A stretch of 17,111 bases of DNA from UM-FILTER-47-13 sp964445195 (GTDB lineage Bacteria > Pseudomonadota > Alphaproteobacteria > Micavibrionales > Micavibrionaceae): contig CAYUKA010000039.1 in the NCBI GenBank assembly GCA_964445195.1, positions 1 through 17,111 of the forward strand, given 5' to 3'. Shown one piece after another: positions 1 to 6,092 of this stretch (within the stretch, counting starts at the first letter, position 1; each line of letters begins with the position of its first letter). The notes beneath the pieces were generated by a model. The model was not told the DNA's origin, did not search any database, and worked only from the letters and a program-made list of their open reading frames with translations. The translations under genes were made by a program, and so were the position numbers.

Positions 1-312
1 GTCGGTTTCTTTATCACGCAGCGCGTTGACATCAACGCCCCGCGCATCATCAATCTCCGCCGGGGTGCGATGACGGATAAAGACGGGTTTGCCCTGCCAC
101 ATCACTGTAATCGCCTGTCCCTGCTCAATCGGGCCGAGATCAACATCAACAGTCGCCAGCGCCAGCGTATCGGCGGCAGGATTAAGCGAGTCGATAAACG
201 GCCACGCGAAACTGGCCGCACCGACCGCACCAAAGGCACCCGCAGTCAGGTACAGAAAATCGCGCCGCGTTTCGCCGTTTTCAGGGGATTTAGAAGAACT
301 CTTCGCACTCAT
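1..312 (-). CDS. petA: Ubiquinol-cytochrome c reductase iron-sulfur (Rieske) subunit, N-terminal part
   Basis: Reading the minus strand from the ATG at 312 gives 104 codons without a stop before the window edge, so the C-terminal part is missing. The visible protein has a short polar N-terminus, a twin-arginine RRDFL motif at residues 16-20, a hydrophobic anchor at about 21-40 (AGAFGAVGAASFAWPFI) and the typical follow-on SLNPAADTLA. It then enters the start of the Rieske head (VDLGPIEQGQ, WQGKPVFIRHRTP). This is the classic N-terminus of the bc1-complex Rieske subunit, inserted in the inner membrane by the Tat route. It passes electrons from ubiquinol to cytochrome c1. The cluster-binding Cys/His motifs lie outside the window. 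The in-frame stop upstream and the lack of another ATG fix the start, although no good Shine-Dalgarno is seen. petB and petC would be expected further left. Confidence 0.93.
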   Translation of the reverse strand, partial: MSAKSSSKSPENGETRRDFLYLTAGAFGAVGAASFAWPFIDSLNPAADTLALATVDVDLGPIEQGQAITVMWQGKPVFIRHRTPAEIDDARGVDVNALRDKETD

Positions 313-455
313 GGATCGGTGATTCCGGGTTTGTCAGATATCATACTGATTTCGTTATCAAAGGCATGTACCTGTTATTTGTAGCCGATGCAAGCGTCAG
401 AATCCAGCGTAGAAAATTTTTTGTATATAACCGTCCCCCGCCTTATGATGCGACC

Positions 456-926
456 ATGATCAGGGCCGCCCTATACCAACCCGATATTCCGCAGAATGCC
501 GGCGCCGCCATGCGCCTGTGCGCCTGCATGGGTATGGGGCTGGATATCATCGAACCGTGCGGTTTTGTACTCGACGACAAGAAGCTGCGCCGCAGCGGCA
601 TGGACTATATCGAAAATGCCGATATCGTCCGCCACAGATCATGGGATGCGTTTCTTGCCCGGTACCGGTTAAAAAGGCGCATTGTCCTGTTGACCACCAG
701 AGCCGAGCGGGTCTATACCGGTTTCGGCTTCGCGCCTGATGATATTTTGATGGTCGGCCGGGAAAGCGCGGGCGTACCGCAGGAAGTCCATAACGCTGTG
801 GATGAAAGGATCACAATCCCGATGCCCGGCGGCGGGCGTTCACTGAATGTCATCACGGCTCTGGCGATGATCACCGGCGAAGCGTTACGCCAGACAAAGG
901 CTTTTGATAAAGGAGAGACGCCATGA
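456..926 (+). CDS. trmL: tRNA (cytidine(34)-2'-O)-methyltransferase TrmL, SPOUT family
   Basis: This predicted 156-aa enzyme 2'-O-methylates the wobble base of tRNA-Leu isoacceptors using SAM. It has the SPOUT (trefoil-knot) signatures in order: an N-terminal ALYQPDIPQNAGAAMRLCAC segment (5-24), GRESAGVP (101-108) and IPMPGGGRSLNV (121-132), the last two forming the knot that binds SAM. The length is normal for TrmL. The frame stays open back to an ATG at 366, but that adds a 30-residue tail unlike the family, while the family begins at MIRAALYQP, so I chose 456. The Shine-Dalgarno before 456 is weak. The stop overlaps the hemF start as ATGA, so the two are probably co-translated. petA is divergent, with about 140 bp between the start codons. 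Confidence 0.95.
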   Translation: MIRAALYQPDIPQNAGAAMRLCACMGMGLDIIEPCGFVLDDKKLRRSGMDYIENADIVRHRSWDAFLARYRLKRRIVLLTTRAERVYTGFGFAPDDILMVGRESAGVPQEVHNAVDERITIPMPGGGRSLNVITALAMITGEALRQTKAFDKGETP

Positions 927-1831
927 CAGCCGAAAAGCAGATCCGGACGGAAACCGATATCATCGCGTTGCAGGACAAGGCGGCAATATGGTTCAGAACC
1001 TTACGCAATAAAATTTGCGCCGCTTTCGAACAAATCGAGGATGAACTGGGCGCCGGCCCCCATGCCGGCCAGCCTGCCGGGCGGTTCGAGCGTACCCCCT
1101 GGGATCGCGCCGCTGGCGGCGCTAAGGATGATGCCGCCGATGGCGGCGGGGGCGAAATGTCGGTCATGCGGGGCCGCGTATTTGAAAAAGTCGGCGTCAA
1201 TATCTCGACCGTGCACGGTCATTTTTCCGAGGAATTTCGCGGGCAAATCCCCGGCGCAGCCGAGAATGACGGCGCTTTCTGGGCATCCGGCATTTCACTG
1301 GTCGCCCATATGCAATCACCGCTGGTGCCGGCGGTTCACATGAATACGCGCATGATTGTTACGTCACGGAGCTGGTTTGGCGGCGGCGCCGACCTGAACC
1401 CGATGGTTCCCGACGGGCAGAACACCGCAGACTTCCATGCCGCGCTGAAAGCCTGCTGTGATCGCCACGACCCGTCTTACTACCCGGAATATAAAGACTG
1501 GTGCGACCGCTATTTCTTTATCCCGCATCGCGGTGAAGCGCGGGGTGTCGGCGGTATTTTCTATGATTATCTCGATTCCGGCGACAAAGATGCGGATTTC
1601 GCCTTCACCCGCGATGTAGGGGAGACCTTCCTCGCAATTTACCCGGAACTGGTGCGCCGCCATATGAACGAAACATGGACCGCTGAGCAACGCGAACACC
1701 AGCTCGTCAAGCGTGGCCGCTATGCCGAGTTTAACCTGCTGTATGATCGCGGTACCCAGTTCGGCCTGAAAACCGGCGGTAACACCGAAGCCATCCTGAT
1801 GTCCCTCCCCCCGGAAGCCAAATGGCCGTAA
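923..1831 (+). CDS. hemF: Oxygen-dependent coproporphyrinogen III oxidase
   Basis: This 302-aa protein (E. coli HemF is about 299) carries out the aerobic oxidative decarboxylation of coproporphyrinogen III to protoporphyrinogen IX in haem synthesis, in the cytoplasm. The signature blocks are all present: MRGRVFEKVGVNIS (82-95), VPAVHMNTR with the conserved His139 that matches the family's catalytic histidine, WFGGGADLNP (151-160), HRGEARGVGGIFYD (202-215), and the C-terminal GRYAEFNLLYDRGT...GGNTEAILMSLPP. Its ATG overlaps the trmL stop, and AGGAG at 911-915 is a good ribosome-binding site. No intrinsic terminator is seen after the gene. Proximity to the bc1 gene petA fits a haem and respiration neighbourhood. 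Confidence 0.97.
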   Translation: MTAEKQIRTETDIIALQDKAAIWFRTLRNKICAAFEQIEDELGAGPHAGQPAGRFERTPWDRAAGGAKDDAADGGGGEMSVMRGRVFEKVGVNISTVHGHFSEEFRGQIPGAAENDGAFWASGISLVAHMQSPLVPAVHMNTRMIVTSRSWFGGGADLNPMVPDGQNTADFHAALKACCDRHDPSYYPEYKDWCDRYFFIPHRGEARGVGGIFYDYLDSGDKDADFAFTRDVGETFLAIYPELVRRHMNETWTAEQREHQLVKRGRYAEFNLLYDRGTQFGLKTGGNTEAILMSLPPEAKWP

Positions 1832-1844
1832 ATATTACCTGAAT

Positions 1845-1874
1845 TTGCCTTCACACCCCTGATTTTAGTAAAAT
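1845..1874 (+). promoter_or_regulatory. Probable sigma70-type promoter for the 130-aa gene
   Basis: TTGCCT (1845-1850) and TAAAAT (1869-1874) are separated by 18 bp, matching the -35 and -10 consensus at 4 and 5 of 6 positions. The expected transcript start is near 1881, giving a short leader before the ATG at 1905. This was read by eye and not scored. Confidence 0.4.
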
Positions 1875-1900
1875 AAAGAAAATGACAATCAAGGGTGTGA
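1851..1900. repeat. Inverted repeat TCACACCC / GGGTGTGA flanking the -10 region
   Basis: Eight-base arms at 1851-1858 and 1893-1900 are exact reverse complements with a 34-bp spacer. The left arm lies in the -35/-10 spacer of the proposed promoter, and the right arm lies just before the start codon, over the only purine-rich stretch that could serve as ribosome-binding site. There is no T tract after it, so it is not a terminator for hemF. It may be a pair of operator half-sites. Confidence 0.35.
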
Positions 1901-1904
1901 TCTT

Positions 1905-2297
1905 ATGGCGTCTTTGCCATCTTTAAACGGCATGATCGTTTCGGCCTTCAACATGGCGCGCCGAGGCTGGAAAAGCCTGAATCATGTTTTTGCCGCCAGC
2001 GCCGATCCCCAGCAAAAAGAATCAAAGCAGGCGAAGGAACTGGCCGCTATCAGCGAGTCGACCATCATGGACACCTCGCGCAACGGCATTATCCGCAAAC
2101 TGGGCAATGCCAAAGATGAAGCAAAGCGGCGGCTTAAAGGCATGGCCGATTTCGTATTTGGCGGTATAGTTTTGTATAATTTTACGCCCCAGACTATCGC
2201 TGACGATGAACCTGAGCCACGGCTCAGACCCGGCAGAGACGCAGAAGAACTGGTGACAGACGAAACACCCGAGCCGCTGCCCCCTAAACCCGAATAA
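1905..2297 (+). CDS. Hypothetical protein, 130 aa, unrecognised
   Basis: I do not recognise this protein. It has an N-terminal stretch rich in small and hydrophobic residues with basic residues (MIVSAFNMARRGWKSLNHVF, about 10-29), a lysine- and glutamate-rich middle likely to be helical (about 37-80), a short hydrophobic patch (DFVFGGIVLYNF, about 82-93), and an acidic, proline-rich tail (EPEPRLRP...PEPLPPKPE) that looks disordered. There is no signal peptide or full membrane span. A promoter-like sequence sits just upstream and codon use resembles its neighbours, which supports a real gene. The ribosome-binding site is weak. Its last 14 bp overlap the end of cca on the other strand, so the two are convergent. 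Confidence 0.6.
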   Translation: MASLPSLNGMIVSAFNMARRGWKSLNHVFAASADPQQKESKQAKELAAISESTIMDTSRNGIIRKLGNAKDEAKRRLKGMADFVFGGIVLYNFTPQTIADDEPEPRLRPGRDAEELVTDETPEPLPPKPE

Positions 2298-3516
2298 GCG
2301 TTGCAATCTTTTCAAGACAGGCGGCCCGGTCCGGCTGCATATCCTGCGCCAGCCAGAAGGCTTCAACTTTGCCCAATATCTCTCCAACCACCGGCCCCGG
2401 CACAACGCCAGCTTTCAGTACATCATCACCTGTAACCGGTAGCACCGGAGCCTGCCAGCTTTTCATCCACGTGATATCAGAGGCCAGAGCACCGTTATCG
2501 CGCGCGGCGTGCAGCAATACGCCCTGCAGGGCACTCTCATTGCCATAGTGATAAATCAGAATCTTTATGGTCTTTTCATCGGCGGCGGTGATTGTACTCA
2601 AAATTTGCGCAAACACCATTTGCTGTTTCTCCTGCGCCTTCGTCAGGACCAGATAGCGATCAAGGGACGACTGATCCGCTGCCAGCAGGAAGAGCCGTGT
2701 ATCAATACTGAACGCGTCATTCTCGGCCTGTAAGGCGCACAACCGCGCCAGCGCCGCCGGATCATAATCGCCACCGGGCGGGTCGGCCATGACATCATGG
2801 GCAATCATAGACTCCAGCGTCGGCGCAGGATCGTGCACAGAAAGGAGTTTAAGAAATTCCTGCGTCACCCGCTCGCGCGATAAATCCTTGATGCGCCCAG
2901 CCGCCGCCCGGCAGGCCGCCAGCGCCGCCGGATCGGGATCGCCAACGCCATATTGCGCGTGAAACCGGAAGAAGCGCAGGATTCGCAGGTAATCCTCCTC
3001 AATGCGCCGTGCCGGATCGCCAACGAAGACAATCTTCCGGGCTTTCAGATCGGCCAGCCCCTGTCCGGTCGGATCGTAAACCCGCCCGGCGCTGTCGGCC
3101 AGCAGCGTGTTCATCGTGAAATCCCGCCGCGCCGCGTCCTCCGCCCAATCATCGGTGTAGGCCACACGGGCGTGACGGCCGTCAGTTTCAACATCGCGGC
3201 GCAGAGTCGTAATTTCATAGGAGCAGCCATCGGCTGTCACAGCCGTCACCGTGCCATGATCCAGCCCGGTCGGCACGGCCTTGATCCCCGCCGCTTCAAG
3301 GGCCGCCATCACCGCCTCCGGCGTCAGGACCGTGGCAATATCGATATCCGTGACCGCCCGGCCCAGCAGGGCGTTCCGCACGCAGCCGCCAACAAACAGC
3401 GCCCACGGCCCTTGACCTTTACCGTCACCCTCCCGCGCATGAAGGGCCTGCATCACCGCGCGGGTTCCTGCCGCCTGCAGCCAGTCCTGATCATTGATGT
3501 CCGCAACAATATCCAT
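2284..3516 (-). CDS. cca: CCA tRNA nucleotidyltransferase (class II polymerase-beta family)
   Basis: This 410-aa protein adds or repairs the 3'-CCA end of tRNAs without a template. The nucleotidyltransferase head shows FVGGCVRNALLG (41-52) followed by the metal-binding DID (57-59), then RRDFTMN (130-136), which recognises the nucleotide sugar, and EEDYLRILRFFRFHAQY (173-189) in the neck region. The C-terminal half is an alanine-rich helical body typical of alphaproteobacterial forms. The frame is open up to 3612, but the extra 32 residues (cysteine-rich, GRGKPCKDC) do not resemble the family. The ATG at 3516 has AAGGA upstream, so I use it. A poly(A) polymerase (PcnB) is the alternative name for this superfamily; size and motifs fit the CCA enzyme better. 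Confidence 0.9.
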   Translation of the reverse strand: MDIVADINDQDWLQAAGTRAVMQALHAREGDGKGQGPWALFVGGCVRNALLGRAVTDIDIATVLTPEAVMAALEAAGIKAVPTGLDHGTVTAVTADGCSYEITTLRRDVETDGRHARVAYTDDWAEDAARRDFTMNTLLADSAGRVYDPTGQGLADLKARKIVFVGDPARRIEEDYLRILRFFRFHAQYGVGDPDPAALAACRAAAGRIKDLSRERVTQEFLKLLSVHDPAPTLESMIAHDVMADPPGGDYDPAALARLCALQAENDAFSIDTRLFLLAADQSSLDRYLVLTKAQEKQQMVFAQILSTITAADEKTIKILIYHYGNESALQGVLLHAARDNGALASDITWMKSWQAPVLPVTGDDVLKAGVVPGPVVGEILGKVEAFWLAQDMQPDRAACLEKIATLIRV

Positions 3517-3605
3517 AGCCCTACAATCCTTACACGGCTTACCACGGCCCGCACAGCCCAAAACGAATATTGGCGCACCGCGCCATAGAATTATGACATT
3601 TTCTC

Positions 3606-3634
3606 TTGCCATAGTGCAGATTTTTCAATATGTA
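3606..3634 (+). promoter_or_regulatory. Candidate sigma70-type promoter for the first moxR-like gene
   Basis: TTGCCA (3606-3611), a 17-bp spacer and TATGTA (3629-3634) lie about 40 bp before the start codon. A strong ribosome-binding site, AGGGAGG (3655-3661), follows. The -35 is good and the -10 weak; judged by eye. Confidence 0.3.
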
Positions 3635-3671
3635 TGGCGAAAGCCAAGAAAAACAGGGAGGCACATAAGCC

Positions 3672-4913
3672 ATGAGCGATCAGGCAGGAACCGATATTAC
3701 AGAAGCCTTAGAAGCGCGCGAGTTGACGCTCGATGAACTGGAAGCGGCCAGCGCCAACCTCCAAGCCGCACGTGATGAAATGAGCCGCGCCGTTCTCGGG
3801 CTTGAAGACCTCAAAGACAACGTACTGACCACGATCGTCGCCGGCGGTCATATCCTGCTGGTGGGTGTGCCCGGCCTCGCCAAAACCGTCACGGCGGAAT
3901 CAACGTCCCGCGTTCTCGGCCTTGATGAAAAACGGATACAGTTTACACAAGATACGATGCCCGCCGATATTCTGGGCACTGAAATTCCTAACCATGTCAC
4001 GGATACGGACGCCGAGCTGATTGAAAACCGTTTGCGGGCTATAGGATTAAAAAAGCAATTCGGCATTGCCGTCTCAGACGAAGAAACGCAATTCCTGCGG
4101 GACATTGCAGAAACAGCAGCCAGATCTAACGAACAGGATTTTTGGAGGTTCATACCCGGCCCGATCTTTGCCCAGTTGCTGCTGGCCGACGAAATCAACC
4201 GCGGCGATACACGCGTTCAAGCCGCCCTGCTGCAGGCGATGGCAGAAAAGAAGGTTACAGTTGGTGAGAACACGTACAAGCTGCCGGTGCCGTTCCATGT
4301 GCTGGCGACCCAAAACCCGATTGAGCAGGAAGGCACTTATCCCCTGCCGGAGGCCCAGCTCGACCGCTTCCTGATGGAACTTGAGCTTCATTATCCGTCT
4401 CATGAGGTTGAACTCGCGCTTAGCCGCGGTGAAAACGTAAAACCCGACGCGCTGAACCGGATCATAACCGCCGAGGAGCTCGTCAGGATACAGGAGATGA
4501 CGGCAAAAATCCCGGTGCCTGAGGACGTAACCGAAGCGATTACCGCGCTGGTCCGCGCCACCCGGATTCATTCCGACAAAGGGTTAACCGCTGAGAATGA
4601 CGCCGAAAGAGCGCATATAGCACAATTGGAGCGCGCCTTCAGCCTGGCAGAGATATTCGGCGCTCATGCGGAAGGTGACCAGAATATCCTGGCATTTGGC
4701 GCGGGGCCGCGGGCCATTATCGATATGACCAAAGCCGTACGGGCTCGCGCCCTGCTTAAGGGTCACTTCATACCGACAATTGATGATGTGATGGCGGTTG
4801 CCGACCCGCTTCTGCGCCACCGGATTCGTGTCAATGATCAGCACAAGCATGAAGGCATTACAAACCAGCGCTTTATCGCGGCACTGACCAGCAAACTGGC
4901 GCCGGCCGTGTAA
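3672..4913 (+). CDS. MoxR-family AAA+ ATPase, divergent form with insertion (413 aa)
   Basis: This is a cytoplasmic AAA+ ATPase of the MoxR group, usually a chaperone-like partner of vWA proteins. Walker A is GVPGLAKT (65-72), Walker B LLLADE (169-174), sensor-1 ATQNP (212-216), the arginine-finger segment EAQLDRF (227-233), and sensor-2 GPRA lies in the C-terminal lid. It is about 80 residues longer than the paralogue at 5071. One insertion of about 42 residues lies between ADILGTEI and RFIPGPIF (about 107-158), and a second of about 28 residues precedes GPRA. After Walker B it reads NRGDTRVQ where the paralogue has NRASPRTQ. Residues 204-235 are encoded by DNA identical to the paralogue. 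The start has a strong AGGGAGG site 10 bp upstream. A terminator follows the gene, so it is probably transcribed separately from the downstream operon. The substrate is unknown. Confidence 0.88.
   Translation: MSDQAGTDITEALEARELTLDELEAASANLQAARDEMSRAVLGLEDLKDNVLTTIVAGGHILLVGVPGLAKTVTAESTSRVLGLDEKRIQFTQDTMPADILGTEIPNHVTDTDAELIENRLRAIGLKKQFGIAVSDEETQFLRDIAETAARSNEQDFWRFIPGPIFAQLLLADEINRGDTRVQAALLQAMAEKKVTVGENTYKLPVPFHVLATQNPIEQEGTYPLPEAQLDRFLMELELHYPSHEVELALSRGENVKPDALNRIITAEELVRIQEMTAKIPVPEDVTEAITALVRATRIHSDKGLTAENDAERAHIAQLERAFSLAEIFGAHAEGDQNILAFGAGPRAIIDMTKAVRARALLKGHFIPTIDDVMAVADPLLRHRIRVNDQHKHEGITNQRFIAALTSKLAPAV
4281..4376 (+). repeat. 96-bp perfect direct repeat, copy 1 (in first moxR-like gene)
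   Basis: These 96 bases are identical to 5530-5625. They encode 32 residues from LPVPFHVLATQNP to LDRFLM. Identity stops abruptly at both edges, and the flanking codons of the two genes are strongly diverged. See the finding on gene conversion. Confidence 0.95.
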
Positions 4914-4937
4914 AAACACACCGTCATCCTGTTTGAC

Positions 4938-4964
4938 AAAACCCCGCCGCGGCGGGGTTTTTTC
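4938..4964 (+). terminator. Strong intrinsic terminator after the first moxR-like gene
   Basis: A GC-rich hairpin, CCCCGC / GCGGGG around a CGCG loop and extended by A:T pairs, is followed by six T. It begins about 25 bp after the stop codon at 4913. Preceding A residues make it partly bidirectional, but there is no minus-strand gene to end here. Confidence 0.9.
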
Positions 4965-5070
4965 GTGGGAGTAAGATCGGCACACGCCCAGCTTTTCCTT
5001 CACTCCGCCCCCGATCATGCTATTTTTATAGTGACAATTTCATACGCTATTACATAAAGGATTACGCGCC

Positions 5071-6066
5071 ATGACAGCCGCCAAAGGCAAATCACAGGAC
5101 ATCGCAGGCCAGCTATCGGGCACAGCCGCCAAACTCGCCGCGGCCCGCACCGAGGTCGGAAAGATTATTTTCGGCCAGGACACAGTCGTCGACCGCATCT
5201 TTATTACGCTGCTTTCGGGCGGCCATGTGCTGCTGATCGGCGTGCCGGGCCTTGCCAAAACGCTGATGGTCGATACGGTTGCACGCGCGCTGGGCATGGA
5301 GGCCGGGCGGGTGCAATGCACACCGGACCTGATGCCCGCCGATATCCTCGGCTCCGAAGTGCTGGAAGAAAGCGACAAGGGCAAACGCAGCTTCCGCTTT
5401 ATCAAGGGGCCGGTCTTCACCAATTTCCTGATGATCGACGAAATCAACCGCGCCAGCCCGCGTACCCAGTCGGCCCTTTTGCAGGCGATGCAGGAGAGGC
5501 AGGTGTCGGTCAGCGGCAAACCGCACGACCTGCCGGTGCCGTTCCATGTGCTGGCGACCCAAAACCCGATTGAGCAGGAAGGCACTTATCCCCTGCCGGA
5601 GGCCCAGCTCGACCGCTTCCTGATGCAAATCGATGTTGACTACCCGGACGAAAGCGCCGAGCGGGCCGTTGTGCTGGCAACGACCGGTAACGAGCAGGCA
5701 GCGGTCAAAGAAGTGATGAGCAGTAAAGACCTGCTCGCCGCACAGGCGCTGGTGCGCGATATACCGGTCGGCGAAAGCGTCGTCGACGCGATCCTGTCAC
5801 TGGTGCGCCGCGCCCGGCCGGGGCCGGATGCCCCGGAACGGGTTAATGAATATGTCGCCTGGCCACCGGGGCCGCGTGCTTCACAGGCGCTGATGCTGGC
5901 CGTCCGGGCCAAAGCGCTGCTTGACGGCCGTAATGCGCCGTCGGTCGAGGATGTCATCGACCTGGCCGAACCGGTTCTCAAGCACCGCATGGCCCTGAAT
6001 TACCAGGCACGCGCCGGCGGCGTGACCCTCGCCGACCTGATCCGGGGTTTAAGCGTTGATCTGTAA
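5071..6066 (+). CDS. moxR: MoxR-family AAA+ ATPase, standard form (331 aa)
   Basis: This is a canonical MoxR ATPase by length and motifs: Walker A GVPGLAKT (57-64), ADILGSEV (90-97), RFIKGPVF (109-116), Walker B FLMIDE (119-124) followed by INRASPRTQSALLQAM, sensor-1 ATQNP, EGTYPLPEAQLDRF, and sensor-2 PPGPRASQAL in the helical lid. Family knowledge: MoxR proteins hydrolyse ATP to remodel or activate partners that are usually encoded next door as DUF58 or vWA proteins, exactly as here. The ATG at 5071 has AAAGGA 9 bp upstream. It is the first gene of the cluster running to 11847, with DUF58 only 26 bp downstream. AT-rich sequence at 5021-5053 may hold the promoter, but I could not choose a clear -35/-10 pair. 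Confidence 0.95.
   Translation: MTAAKGKSQDIAGQLSGTAAKLAAARTEVGKIIFGQDTVVDRIFITLLSGGHVLLIGVPGLAKTLMVDTVARALGMEAGRVQCTPDLMPADILGSEVLEESDKGKRSFRFIKGPVFTNFLMIDEINRASPRTQSALLQAMQERQVSVSGKPHDLPVPFHVLATQNPIEQEGTYPLPEAQLDRFLMQIDVDYPDESAERAVVLATTGNEQAAVKEVMSSKDLLAAQALVRDIPVGESVVDAILSLVRRARPGPDAPERVNEYVAWPPGPRASQALMLAVRAKALLDGRNAPSVEDVIDLAEPVLKHRMALNYQARAGGVTLADLIRGLSVDL
5530..5625 (+). repeat. 96-bp perfect direct repeat, copy 2 (in second moxR gene)
   Basis: Identical to 4281-4376 over all 96 bases, in the same reading frame, encoding residues 154-185 of this MoxR. The spacing between copies is 1249 bp. Confidence 0.95.
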
Positions 6067-6092
6067 CCTGGAGCGATAGTGGTAAAGACAGG

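Noticed and set aside
366..455. Upstream extension of trmL starting at ATG 366
   Set aside because: It adds 30 residues with no similarity to TrmL, and the family begins at the MIRAALYQP equivalent at 456. The extra sequence reads like the petA-trmL intergenic region.
1851..1900. Inverted repeat after hemF as a terminator
   Set aside because: The loop is 34 bases, the stem only 8 bp, and no T tract follows, so it does not fit an intrinsic terminator.
2953..3588. 211-aa open frame antisense to cca
   Set aside because: Composition is typical of an antisense shadow in GC-rich coding DNA (rich in Arg, His, Pro). It has no domain signature, and cca on the other strand has full motifs.
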